This document shows, piece after piece, positions 8,908-17,287 of a stretch of 20,948 bases of DNA. Position 1 is the stretch's first letter; each line of letters starts with the position of its first letter. This DNA comes from Chrysochromulina tobinii. Its lineage: Eukaryota > Haptophyta > Prymnesiales > Chrysochromulinaceae. The notes beneath the pieces are model-generated. The model had not been told where the DNA came from. It saw only the letters and a list, made by a program, of their open reading frames with translations, and did not search any database. Made by a program: the position numbers and the translations under genes. The stretch covers positions 1 to 20,948 of the forward strand of contig JWZX01001786.1 of assembly GCA_001275005.1 (NCBI GenBank), read 5' to 3'.

Positions 8908-9154
8908 CCTCAACGCCTTATTCGTTAATCGTTATTGTATTTTCCGTCAGAGACCGCTCGGACAAGCCGCGTTGATTATAATATCGTAGATAAAAGTGAA
9001 CGAACGTAGGTTTAATTCCGAGTATTCGACGGCGCGGGCGAGTCCGCCGCGCGGCGGACGGGAGTGCCGAGCGAGCGGAGAGATGGGTGATCGACGGATG
9101 GCAACGCCAGGCGCGTCGCCGCTTCCGGGCGCTGCTTGTGCTTCGTCCCGGGGG
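8908..9154. other. Convergent intergenic region
   Basis: This is the tail-to-tail gap between the TLC-like gene and the WW-domain gene. It starts AT-rich (about 8920-9030) and contains a perfect GC palindrome at 9042-9059. Both transcripts probably end here. Confidence 0.5.
9042..9059. repeat. Perfect 18-bp GC palindrome between convergent genes
   Basis: GTCCGCCGC is followed by its exact reverse complement. The core CCGCCGCGCGGCGG is identical to the core of the palindrome at 18010-18037. As RNA it would fold into a strong hairpin from either strand. Confidence 0.8.
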
Positions 9155-12100
9155 CTACTTACTCGCCGGCGCCGCCTTGGCCGACGTGCGACCGAGCGCG
9201 TCGGCGTACGCGTGTAAGGTTTCCTGCAGCTCGAGCACGCGGTCGATCAATGCTTCGTACGACGAGCGATAGAGCTGCTTGCGGTCGTCGAGAGGAGGCA
9301 GTTCGGGCAGCGTCGGCATCTGCGCTGACGATGCGCCGTACCCTCGCTCCGCTGCGGCGCGCGCCGCCTCGGCCTCGCTGCGCGCGCGCTCCTCTGCTAC
9401 GGCTGCGCGCGTCGCAATGGCGTTGCATGCCTCGAGGCGCCAGCCATGCAGCACGAGGCGCATGTGCGCGTGCCGTCCGTTGCTGGCCAGCTTGGCGGCT
9501 AAGATGGCTCTCACTTGGGCGGCGTGAAAGGCGAGGTGCTCGTGCGCCTGCGTGACCATGACGATCTGCTGCTGCTGCCGCTTGTGTGTGGCAAGCAGCA
9601 CTGCGCCTTCGCCGTCGAGCCGCTGCTCGAGCGCCTCACACCGCCGACGCACCCGCGAGAGCTGCTCGCGGAGCGTCGTGATGAGCGCATCGTCGTCAGC
9701 CGAACGGACGCCACGGGCGCTGCCACGGGCGCTTCCACGAGCGCTGCCCTGAGCGCCCACGCTTTCCCCATGGTCGTTCCACTCGGCATCGAGCTGTGTG
9801 GCCGCCTCGTGAGTGATGAGCGCCGTGCCGGGCGTGATGGCAACGGCAGCGGGAGCTGGCGCTACCTTTGCCAACGTCGGCTCGACTGGTTGGATCCCCG
9901 TCGGTGATGGGCTCCAAACCATCGGTGCGGGACTCCAACGGCTTTCCATCTGTGTAGCCTCGGCTGATGAGTCGAAGTTGGAGAGCATCGCATGCCGCGC
10001 GCATCCGGGCGATTCCGGCGCCGGCTGAGGAGAAGGCTGAGGAGAAGGCTGAGGAGAAGGGGAGCTTGGCGTGGCGGCGTACAAAGAGCCCAACACAGCG
10101 CCGATGACTTCGGAAGCCTCTGAGGACGGCGGCGGTTGCGGCGGTGGCGGCGGCGGCAAAGAGGCAGGTGGTGGCGGCGGCAAAGAGGGCGGCGGCGGCA
10201 GCGGCGACGCGGGCGCGATGGGTGGCACTAAGGCTGTTACAGCGGCCCTTGCTGCAGCGGCCGTTACAGCGGCCGGCTCGACCATCAGCTCGGCTACTGG
10301 CTCGCGTTGTGCTGGGCGTTGGCTACTGGCTACTGGCTCGCGTTGTGCTGGGCGTTGGCTACTGGCTACTGGCTCGCGTTGTGCTGGGCGTTGGCTACTG
10401 GCTATCGGCTCGCGTTGTGCTGGGCGTTGGCTACTGGCTACTGGCTCGCGCATCGCCTCTGTAGGCGATACATCCGCTGCTGTCTCCGTCGGTGGCGCTG
10501 GCGCCGACGCTGTCCCGGGCGTTGGGGCTGGCAGCGGCGGTGGGGGAGGTGGCAGCTCGGGTGGCGGCGTCAGAAAATCCAGCGACGGTCGAAGGGTGCT
10601 GAAAGGAGGCGTTGTGCTGGGCGTTGGCAGGGCGCCGGGAGGAGAGAGCGGCGGCCGCAGAGAGTCGGGCAGTGGCATGGGGGGCAGCGCTGGTGGCGGT
10701 GGAGGTAGCAGCTCGGAAGGCGGCGGCGGCGTTGGCGGTGGTGCCAGTGGCGGTGGTGTCAGCTGTGCATTGCCGCCAAAGCCCAAGCCCATATCGGGCC
10801 CCAGAGCGGAGCTCTCTGCTACGAAAACTTGCCCGATATGGGAGTCTTGTCCCTCGCTGTCGATGCGCAGCGGCGTTGTAAAGCAGGGCATGCCAGCCGC
10901 CTTCTCACCGAATGGACCTATAGCAGGCGGTGAAGAAGAATCAGACCCGAAGGCAGCCTCGGTCGGCGGTGGCGGCTGCGACAGCGGCGGGGGCAGCGAC
11001 GGTAGCAGCGGCGGCGGCGGTGGCAGCGGCGGTGGCAGCGATGGCAGCGGCGGCAGCGGCGGCGGCAGCGATGGCAGCGGCGGCAGCGGTGGGCTCCGAC
11101 CGTGCGGCACAAAGCTACTCGCAGCGCTCACGACGGCGTCAAAGTCTGCTGCCGCGCTGAAGCCGAACTGTGGCAGTAGGCTCGCGGTTGGCGTGGCGGC
11201 TGCGGGTGGCGCAGCGGCTGTGGGTGGCGCAGCGTCTGCAAAGCTGGTTGGGGGTGAGGCGGCGAGGGTGGAGGTGGCGAGGGTGGAGGTGGCGAGGGTG
11301 GAGGTGGCGAGGGTGGAGGTGGCGAGGGTGGAGGTGGCGAGGGTGGAGGTGGCGAGGGTGGAGGTGGCGAGGGTGGAGGTGGCGAGGGCGGTGGCGAGGG
11401 CGGTCGGGGGTGAAGCGAGCCGAGGTGAGGCGGCGAGGCGGGGTGCGGCGCGGCGCGGCGCGGCAACTCGAGGTGAGGCGAGGGCTCGACCCGTGTGTAT
11501 CTCGGTGTGTATCTCGGTGTGTACCTCGTTGTGTATCAACGAGACGAGGGCTCGGCGCGCGGCTGCCGCCGGTGCAATTGCCTCGGCCACGTCATCTGCT
11601 GCCACGTCATCAGCCACGTCATCAGCCACGTCATCGGTTGTCGTCGCCTGTTTCGGCGACGCCTCCTCCGCTTCGGCCTCCGCATCGGCCTGCTGCTGCT
11701 GCTGCCTCCTCGCCTCCTCCTCAGCCATCGACATGGAGAGAGCGAGAGCGAGGTCGAGCTCCTCCTGCTCATCAAGCTGGCGCTCGGCGGCACGGCGCTC
11801 GGCCTCCGCCGCGCGCGACTCGTGCAGCGAGACCTCCTCGCCCGAGAGCGTCGCACCGCTGGCAGCCTGCTCCTTGGCTACCTCGCTCGCCGCCGCCGCC
11901 GCCGCCGCAAACATCCTGGCCGCTGCCGCCTCGGCTGCCGCCGCCTCCTTCGCCGCCGCCTCGACCGCCGCCGCCTCGAACATACGGGCCACCGCCACCG
12001 CCGCCTGTACCTCTTGTGAGCCCGTCGCACCGGGCGCCTCCTCGGGCACCAGCGAGGCGCCTTTCACAGTGCTCGCGGCGGCGGGCGGCTCGTGCGACGA

Positions 12101-12913
12101 CGGTTCAGGGGCGAAGCGCGACCAGCAAGAACGGGCCTTGGCAAGCTGATCAGAGTCCGGCCAGGTCACTGGTGGCTCAGAGGTGTTCGCGGCAGCTCCC
12201 TCCGCAGCGTCGACGCTGACGCTCGCGGGGGCATGCGGGGTTAGCGCGGCGCCAGAAGCCGTGGCATCGTACCCATCCGGAGGCGCCGTCGGCCGAGCCC
12301 ACTGCGAGCACGAGTGCACGAGGTCGAAGTAGTACTCGATTCTGTACGTCTCGTCAAACCGAGCGACCCAGCCCACTGGGAGCGGCGCTTCGGCCGCCTG
12401 AGCTAGCCTGGTGACGTGTGCGGATGCGAGAGTATCCTCCGTGTACGGGATCGGCGCAGCGCCGTCCGCAACTGTCGTGCCGCACGCCATCGTCACCATT
12501 GAAGCTACTTGTGCAGCACCGTAGCTCTCCGCAGGCGCCGTTGGTCTGTCCCACTGCGAGCATGAGTGGACGAGATTGAAGTAGTACTCCACGCCGTATG
12601 CCTCGTGAAATCGAGCGACCCATCCCTCTGGCAGTGGCGGTGCAGACTCCTGCACTGCTGACGCGCACACCACGCACGATGGGTACGCCGCATCTGGAGC
12701 CGGGTACGGCGCTGCCGGACGCTCCCATTGCGATTCCTGCGTGCTTGTGTTGAAATAGTAGATCACGCCAGCCGTCGGCTCGTAGTTTTCCACCCATCCA
12801 TCCGGCAAGGGCTGCGATTGAGGTGGCATTGCTTCATGCGACATTTTGCCACACGGATCTTGGGGGTCTTCACACGCAGCAATCCCACAGTGAACACGCT
12901 CTGAAACCCCCAT
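9155..12913 (-). CDS. Scaffold protein: three WW domains, UIM-like motif, polyproline and coiled coil
   Basis: This is a protein of 1252 residues. Three WW domains lie at about 35-67, 93-127 and 176-210, each with LPxGW, a YYF core and a second QW followed by RP. WW domains bind proline-rich ligands such as PPxY. An Ala/Glu-rich helix (about 305-400) ends in EELDLALALSMSMAEEEA (about 384-401), which resembles a ubiquitin-interacting motif. Low-complexity blocks follow: DDVA repeats, eight STLAT repeats (about 511-550), long PPLPPLPS-type tracts and REPVASSQRPA repeats. The C-terminal 200 residues form a coiled coil (LITTLREQLSRVRRRCEALE and further helices). The protein could bridge ubiquitinated cargo and proline-rich or actin-linked partners. 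The ATG at 12913 (GAGATGG) is preferred; ATGs at 12844 and 13117 are alternatives, and the latter would overlap the divergent gene. Confidence 0.85.
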   Translation of the reverse strand: MGVSERVHCGIAACEDPQDPCGKMSHEAMPPQSQPLPDGWVENYEPTAGVIYYFNTSTQESQWERPAAPYPAPDAAYPSCVVCASAVQESAPPLPEGWVARFHEAYGVEYYFNLVHSCSQWDRPTAPAESYGAAQVASMVTMACGTTVADGAAPIPYTEDTLASAHVTRLAQAAEAPLPVGWVARFDETYRIEYYFDLVHSCSQWARPTAPPDGYDATASGAALTPHAPASVSVDAAEGAAANTSEPPVTWPDSDQLAKARSCWSRFAPEPSSHEPPAAASTVKGASLVPEEAPGATGSQEVQAAVAVARMFEAAAVEAAAKEAAAAEAAAARMFAAAAAAASEVAKEQAASGATLSGEEVSLHESRAAEAERRAAERQLDEQEELDLALALSMSMAEEEARRQQQQQADAEAEAEEASPKQATTTDDVADDVADDVAADDVAEAIAPAAAARRALVSLIHNEVHTEIHTEIHTGRALASPRVAAPRRAAPRLAASPRLASPPTALATALATSTLATSTLATSTLATSTLATSTLATSTLATSTLATSTLAASPPTSFADAAPPTAAAPPAAATPTASLLPQFGFSAAADFDAVVSAASSFVPHGRSPPLPPLPSLPPPLPPLPSLPPPLPPPPPLLPSLPPPLSQPPPPTEAAFGSDSSSPPAIGPFGEKAAGMPCFTTPLRIDSEGQDSHIGQVFVAESSALGPDMGLGFGGNAQLTPPPLAPPPTPPPPSELLPPPPPALPPMPLPDSLRPPLSPPGALPTPSTTPPFSTLRPSLDFLTPPPELPPPPPPLPAPTPGTASAPAPPTETAADVSPTEAMREPVASSQRPAQREPIASSQRPAQREPVASSQRPAQREPVASSQRPAQREPVAELMVEPAAVTAAAARAAVTALVPPIAPASPLPPPPSLPPPPPASLPPPPPPQPPPSSEASEVIGAVLGSLYAATPSSPSPQPSPQPSPQPAPESPGCARHAMLSNFDSSAEATQMESRWSPAPMVWSPSPTGIQPVEPTLAKVAPAPAAVAITPGTALITHEAATQLDAEWNDHGESVGAQGSARGSARGSARGVRSADDDALITTLREQLSRVRRRCEALEQRLDGEGAVLLATHKRQQQQIVMVTQAHEHLAFHAAQVRAILAAKLASNGRHAHMRLVLHGWRLEACNAIATRAAVAEERARSEAEAARAAAERGYGASSAQMPTLPELPPLDDRKQLYRSSYEALIDRVLELQETLHAYADALGRTSAKAAPASK
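10023..10058 (-). repeat. Three 12-bp tandem repeats (coding SPQP)
   Basis: GGCTGAGGAGAA occurs three times in tandem. On the minus strand it encodes the SPQPSPQPSPQP block of the WW-domain protein. The unit is a multiple of three. Confidence 0.85.
10294..10452 (-). repeat. 36-bp tandem repeat, four full copies plus partial
   Basis: Units start at 10294, 10330, 10366 and 10402, followed by a partial copy. Only the fourth unit differs, with CTATCGG in place of CTACTGG, giving Ile for Val. Each unit encodes 12 residues (REPVASSQRPAQ). The near identity points to recent expansion or homogenisation. There are no spacers, so this is not a CRISPR array. Confidence 0.9.
11264..11383 (-). repeat. 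15-bp tandem repeat, eight perfect copies
   Basis: GAGGGTGGAGGTGGC is repeated eight times without a mismatch. It encodes (STLAT)n on the minus strand within the WW-domain protein. A degenerate GAGGGCGGTGGC extension follows to about 11406. The unit length keeps the frame. Confidence 0.95.
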
Positions 12914-12998
12914 CTCGGATTTCTCGAATGGTGCGATACCTGTTGGTGTTAAGTCCGCTTCGCGAGGGAGAGAACAACTGTGAGAGAACACCAGAGCA
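12914..12998. promoter_or_regulatory. Very short divergent intergenic region
   Basis: Only 85 bp separate the chosen ATGs of the WW-domain gene (minus) and the glycosyltransferase-like gene (plus). If the upstream ATG at 13117 were used for the WW gene, the two coding regions would overlap antisense. No core promoter motif is recognisable. Confidence 0.4.
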
Positions 12999-14126
12999 AT
13001 GCTTCTCGCCGGCAATGTCAGCTGCGTCGACGGGTGGGATGGAGTTGCGAAGGACAGCCCCGCGCACAGCAACAGATCCTCGCTGCCCCGCGTCGCGATT
13101 ATCATGTCCGGTGCCATGAAACGGGCAGCGCTGAACACGAGTACGCAACAAATCAGCAGTGCAGGTGGCTGCAGCAGTGCAGGTGCCAGCGAGTGGAGGC
13201 ATTGGCCACTGATCGCGCAGAATGTGAATCACGTGCTCGCGCGTTCGGCCGAGGTTCATACTTTCGTCTGCATCTCTCCGTCCGACCCACTGCCTCCGGA
13301 GGAGATGGTGCGCGTGCTCCGTATCGTACAAGTTGTACGCAACCAGTCTGGAACTGCAGCTGATACGTGGCGAGCTGGCGTGCCACTGAGCAACGCTGCT
13401 AGCACAGACGCACAGCGATACCGATGGGGGCATTGCTTCCAGTTGGCAAGGCGCTATGAGGCGGATACGGGTGCCACGTATGAATGGTTTCTGCGCATGC
13501 GCCCCGACCTGCTCTGGTTTGGCGAGATCGCGCCACTCGACTCGTACAGCCGCTGGGCGGTCTCCTCGCGCGCGCGGTCCTTGCACGGCGGTTATGTGCC
13601 CCACAACCATTATCCGCTCAACTCAACCATTGAGCATCTGTCCAAGTTGGGGCAAGGCTGTGAGCGGAATAAAGACTGCACCCGATCAACGGCGCGCAGC
13701 CCTTGCATGGTGCCGGACGACACGTTTGCGATCGTTCCGGCTCACCTCGCTGCAAGCTATTTTCTCCTTGAATCCGTTGCGCCAGCTCTGCGCCACCCGC
13801 CTCCAGATTCTGCGCCACGTCCCTTCCACTCCAGATGGGGCAATATCAGCGAGTGCCACCCTTGCCTCAAGTGCCAACGCGTTTTCTGCCAAGAGTTTAT
13901 CCTCGGGCAACAGTGGCTGGCGACCGGCCTGATATTTGAGCTCCGCGGGTTCCGTGCGCGCCTTCATCCCGGCCACCAACGCCTTGAGCAGGGCATCTGC
14001 TCTGACTACAACGAGCTCTGCAGTAATTTGCGCAACTCCAGATTCTGGACGAGTTATAAAAAGGACAGGAACGGTCAGAAGGCTGGCTTTCCCCAGCACT
14101 ACTTCGACATGCCCCTTGGTTGTTGA
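12999..14126 (+). CDS. Glycosyltransferase-like protein with RMRPDL motif
   Basis: This is a protein of 375 residues. A beta-strand opening (RVAIIMSGAMKR, 31-42) is followed by WPLIAQNVNHVL. Then comes RYRWGHCFQLARRYE (140-154), leading into YEWFLRMRPDLLWF (161-174), and further on DDTFAIVP (240-247). This order recalls the poorly characterised algal and plant families (DUF7796-like) that are thought to fold as glycosyltransferases, where the RxRPD segment follows a helix carrying WxxC. Paired cysteines (about 221-236 and 290-300) suggest a Golgi or secreted location. No clear signal peptide or anchor precedes the domain. An in-frame stop at 12981 means one would have to come from an upstream exon. 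The specific sugar donor and acceptor cannot be read from the sequence. Confidence 0.7.
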   Translation: MLLAGNVSCVDGWDGVAKDSPAHSNRSSLPRVAIIMSGAMKRAALNTSTQQISSAGGCSSAGASEWRHWPLIAQNVNHVLARSAEVHTFVCISPSDPLPPEEMVRVLRIVQVVRNQSGTAADTWRAGVPLSNAASTDAQRYRWGHCFQLARRYEADTGATYEWFLRMRPDLLWFGEIAPLDSYSRWAVSSRARSLHGGYVPHNHYPLNSTIEHLSKLGQGCERNKDCTRSTARSPCMVPDDTFAIVPAHLAASYFLLESVAPALRHPPPDSAPRPFHSRWGNISECHPCLKCQRVFCQEFILGQQWLATGLIFELRGFRARLHPGHQRLEQGICSDYNELCSNLRNSRFWTSYKKDRNGQKAGFPQHYFDMPLGC

Positions 14127-14528
14127 AGTGGGCTCTAGCCGGTAGTGGCGTTGAGGCTCGTGCATCACGGTCGTCACTCGGTTCCAAAATTAGGTGGTGT
14201 GCGGTTTTAAGTCGAAGTCGTTAAGTCGAGTAGCCCTGTGAAGCTCAAGCTGAAGGAATCAGGAAGGATCCCGGGAATGGCGTAACGTTTCACTTTCGCT
14301 CCCCGCGCGCCGCACGCGCCCGCCCGACCGGTCGCCGCACATCCGGTTACCCACGCCCGACGCCTGCACGGCATCGTAACATCCGATCTGACCGACAGGA
14401 CCACGCCGCGCGCGCCCCGCGCCATGTGCGCATGAAATCAATCGCATAAAGTGCGCAACCTGATTGTTGATACCTGTCCGTACCGCACCTGTCATTCTTT
14501 TTGCCAGCGCCTTGTCCTTCCTCAAACC
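14127..14528. other. Convergent intergenic region, 402 bp
   Basis: This is the tail-to-tail gap between the glycosyltransferase-like gene and the ARF-like gene. It contains a small direct repeat of TTAAGTCGA near 14205-14228 and a 10-bp palindrome CGACCGGTCG near 14323. Unlike the other two convergent gaps, it lacks the CCGCCGCGCGGCGG palindrome. I see no gene in it. Confidence 0.5.
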
Positions 14529-15722
14529 TCAATGAAATTTAGAAGTAAACTCCTGTCGCTTCGGCCCTCGCGCTCGCAAGATGCCGACGAGCCACTCAAA
14601 GCCCTGCTCGATGCCTTCTTGGCGCACGACGCCGAGCTGTGGGGGCTGAGCGCTCGAGATGGCGCTCGACCCTTGCAGCCGCCACGGCCGGTCGTTAACG
14701 CTCAGCAGGCCGAGCGCGCCCAGGTGTACGCTCGGCGCGATCGCGTGCTCAGTGCCCTGTTTGGGCGAGACGACGAGCAGCGGCAGCTCGCGCAATTCGG
14801 GACACTCGAGCAGCTTGGCCAACGCACTCGCGTCGGCGTGTTCGGCAGAGGCGGTGCGATGCACACGCGGCAGATGGCGCCCTAGCACGCGGTCCCAGAC
14901 CATGTGCCACTCGGGCGGCGCAGCACTGGCCGGACAGGTAGACGCGACGTACACGACGGCATCGAATTGCGGCAGCTTCCAGCTCACGTAACGAGCGGCT
15001 GAGGCGACGTCGGCTCCGCTTAGATGTAGACGCGGCGATGCATCCTCGACCCTCTCGCCGAAGAAGTGGATTGGGAGCTCGTCGATCTGCAGCTCTGCGC
15101 CACAGACATTCACACGCAGGTCGCGGTTGCCCAAATCGGTGGCGAGATCGGTGGTGGTCGGCGGCCACGGCTGCGGGTCGCGGTCGAGCATGGCCGACGG
15201 AGCATGTCCGACGAGCACGTGGCCGACGGACGTCCTTGCGAGCATGCTCAAGACGGCCGTCTTGCCCGCACCGCGCAGACCAGTGATCAGAACGCAGAAG
15301 CGACGCGGTGCGAGCGCGTCGAGCATCGCCGACACACCTGCGAAGGCCGAGGATGAGCTATACATCCTCCATGGGCTCGCCCAGCTGCTGGTGGATGCAC
15401 TATACAGCCAAGCGCTGAGGCCGCTGCTCTGCGATCGCGCTGCGGCGGCCCTGCGGACGGCGGCGACCTCAGCTTGCCCGTCGAGCCACGCCCTATGCCG
15501 CCCGTGGGTGCGCTCTCGCTCGCGCAGTATCGATATGCACGCAACAAATTCCTCCCTCTGGAGTTTGTCCTTCCATAGCATGTTTCGGCATCGTCGCTCG
15601 GCGTCACGGAAGGCTCTGCACACCACGGGGAAGGTCAGCTGTGCCTCGGGCGCGGCGGCTTTTAATGTGATAGCGACGAGGTCGGTGGTGTCGAGGAACG
15701 CCGCGAATGATTCGTGCGACAT
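14529..15722 (-). CDS. ARF-like pseudo-GTPase with F-box-like N-terminus
   Basis: This is a protein of 397 residues. The N-terminus (about 2-54, LVAITLKA then FPVVCRAFRDAERR and LWKDKL) resembles an F-box. The C-terminal part follows the ARF/ARL order. It has the P-loop GLRGAGKT (148-155), a hydrophobic strand where WDxGGQ is expected but HFFGER is found (about 218-223), and FDAVVYVAS in place of LIFVVDS. PLLVVSPKQG (about 314-323) stands where ARFs have NKxD, and the end is RPWRLQGSSA and EGIEQGFEWL. The P-loop is intact, while the DxxG and NKxD nucleotide-specificity motifs are lost, so GTP binding or hydrolysis is doubtful. ARF-like proteins normally act in membrane traffic, and F-boxes link SCF ligases to substrates. 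The start at 15722 is preferred because the 71 codons up to the alternative ATG at 15935 have lower GC and no domain. Confidence 0.75.
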   Translation of the reverse strand: MSHESFAAFLDTTDLVAITLKAAAPEAQLTFPVVCRAFRDAERRCRNMLWKDKLQREEFVACISILRERERTHGRHRAWLDGQAEVAAVRRAAAARSQSSGLSAWLYSASTSSWASPWRMYSSSSAFAGVSAMLDALAPRRFCVLITGLRGAGKTAVLSMLARTSVGHVLVGHAPSAMLDRDPQPWPPTTTDLATDLGNRDLRVNVCGAELQIDELPIHFFGERVEDASPRLHLSGADVASAARYVSWKLPQFDAVVYVASTCPASAAPPEWHMVWDRVLGRHLPRVHRTASAEHADASALAKLLECPELRELPLLVVSPKQGTEHAIAPSVHLGALGLLSVNDRPWRLQGSSAISSAQPPQLGVVRQEGIEQGFEWLVGILRARGPKRQEFTSKFH

Positions 15723-16015
15723 TTGACGAAAACGTTGTGCGCTAAAGTACCGGGAACAGTAGGCACTAATGTGCAAGCCGGGCTGGAGAGGGAGAGTGGC
15801 GTTCGTCCACGCGGTGCATCCAAACCCGTAATGGTCAATTTCATCAAGGCCACGTGGAATTTTGATGAATTGCCGAAACCGGCAGAGTTCAGTGGCGGCG
15901 TAGACGCTCTCAGCCGCCGACGGTCCTCGTGACATCAGTCATTCCATCCGTCGACGTGCGCATCGTCGCGGCGGGTCTTGCAGCCGCAGCCGCCGCTTAC
16001 ATTTACGTGCGAAAA
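15723..16015. promoter_or_regulatory. Probable bidirectional promoter region
   Basis: This 293-bp gap lies between the ATG of the ARF-like gene (minus) and the ATG of aspartate aminotransferase (plus). It is less GC-rich than the genes on either side. If the ARF-like gene starts at 15935, the gap shrinks to 80 bp. No named element is evident. Confidence 0.35.
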
Positions 16016-17287
16016 ATGGCTCTGGGTCGCATCGCCGTTCGATCTCTTTTCCCTGCCGTGAAGCAGAGCCTCCGGTCGGGCTCATCATGGGCCGCAGTGC
16101 CTATGGGACCTCCAGACGCGATCCTCGGGCTCGTCGAGGCATTCAAGGCCGACACCGATCCGCGCAAGGTCAATCTGTCCGTGGGCGCGTATCGCGACGG
16201 CGAAGGAAAGCCGTGGGTGCTGCCGTCGGTGCGTAAGGCGGAGGAGCGTGTGATGGCCAAGATGATGGACAAGGAGTACCTGCCCATCGTGGGCGACATG
16301 GCGTTTGTCGACTGCGCGCGCAAGTTTGCACTCGGCAAGGAGTCCAAAGCACTGGCCGAGAAGCGCGTCGCGAGCGTGCAGACGCTCTCGGGTACAGGCT
16401 CGTGCCGCGTGATTGGCGACTTTTACGCCAGGTTCTTAGGCAAGGGTGCGGCCATGTACCTGCCCGCGCCGTCGTGGGGCAACCACGCCAACATCTTCAA
16501 AGATTCGGGCCTCGAGATCAAGACGTACCGGTACTGGAATAAGCAGACCAACGGTCTTGACCTCGATGGCATGCTCGCTGATCTGCAGGCGGCGCCCGAC
16601 GGCTCGGCCGTCCTCTTGCATGCGTGCGCGCACAACCCGACCGGAGTCGACCCGACGCCCGAGCAGTGGAAGACGATCTGCAAGGCGCTCAAGGCACGCC
16701 CTGGCCTCTCGCTCTTCTTCGACTCGGCCTACCAGGGCTTCGCCTCGGGCGACGCCGAGGCGGACTCCTTCGCCGTACGCTACTTCGTCTCTGAAGGCGT
16801 ACCAATTGCCCTCGCCCAATCCTTTGCCAAAAACTTTGGGCTGTACGGCGAGCGCGTGGGCTCGCTGAACGTGGTGTGCGAGACTGCTGAAGAGGCAGAG
16901 CGCGTCCTCTCGCAGCTCAAGATCATCATCCGCCCCATGTATTCCAATCCCCCGGCCCACGGTGCTCGCATCGTCGGCACGGTGCTCAGCGACCCGGCCC
17001 TCGAGACCCAGTGGCGCTCCGAGTGCAAGATGATGGCCGACCGCATCATCGCAATGCGCACCGCACTCCACAGCGAGGTGCTCAAGGCGGGCTCCAAAAA
17101 GGACTGGTCGCACATCACATCCCAAATTGGTATGTTCTGCTTCACAGGCCTCAAGCCCGATCAAGTCGCTCGTATGACCAACGAGTTCCACATTTACCTG
17201 ACCAAGGACGGGCGCATCTCCATGGCCGGTCTCAACAGCAAAAATGTCGCGTACGTCGCCTCAGCGATGCATGAGTGCACCAAGTGA
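16016..17287 (+). CDS. Aspartate aminotransferase, probably mitochondrial
   Basis: This enzyme reversibly transfers an amino group between L-aspartate and 2-oxoglutarate, giving oxaloacetate and glutamate, with pyridoxal phosphate as cofactor. The 423-residue product matches class I aspartate aminotransferases along its whole length. It has SWGNH (about 153-157), HNPTG (206-210), DSAYQGFASGD (236-246), the PLP lysine in QSFAKNFGLYGERVG (Lys272), MYSNPP, IGMFCFTGL and the substrate-arginine segment KDGRISMAGL near the end. The first 30 residues (MALGRIAVRSLFPAVKQSLR) are basic and hydroxylated without acidic residues, as expected for a mitochondrial presequence. The ATG at 16016 lies in AAAAATGG, a strong context. 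The frame extends to a GTG at 15929, which is not a credible start. The enzyme would serve nitrogen metabolism and the malate-aspartate shuttle. All key residues are present. Confidence 0.97.
   Translation: MALGRIAVRSLFPAVKQSLRSGSSWAAVPMGPPDAILGLVEAFKADTDPRKVNLSVGAYRDGEGKPWVLPSVRKAEERVMAKMMDKEYLPIVGDMAFVDCARKFALGKESKALAEKRVASVQTLSGTGSCRVIGDFYARFLGKGAAMYLPAPSWGNHANIFKDSGLEIKTYRYWNKQTNGLDLDGMLADLQAAPDGSAVLLHACAHNPTGVDPTPEQWKTICKALKARPGLSLFFDSAYQGFASGDAEADSFAVRYFVSEGVPIALAQSFAKNFGLYGERVGSLNVVCETAEEAERVLSQLKIIIRPMYSNPPAHGARIVGTVLSDPALETQWRSECKMMADRIIAMRTALHSEVLKAGSKKDWSHITSQIGMFCFTGLKPDQVARMTNEFHIYLTKDGRISMAGLNSKNVAYVASAMHECTK

Noticed and set aside
10294-10452. Possible CRISPR-like array
   Set aside because: The repeats are head-to-tail with no unique spacers and encode a peptide repeat in frame.
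10071-12149. 692-codon open frame on the plus strand
   Set aside because: It is antisense to the WW-domain gene, made only of Gly/Ala/Ser/Arg repeats mirrored from Pro/Ala-rich codons. The minus frame has WW and coiled-coil domains, so this one is a shadow.
12914-13138. Longer N-terminus of the WW-domain protein
   Set aside because: It begins with GTG. The next ATG (13117) would overlap the divergent gene's start at 12999, and no domain lies in this part.
15929-16015. N-terminal extension of aspartate aminotransferase
   Set aside because: The extension begins with GTG, which is not expected as a start in a eukaryotic nuclear gene. The ATG at 16016 has an excellent context and gives a normal presequence.
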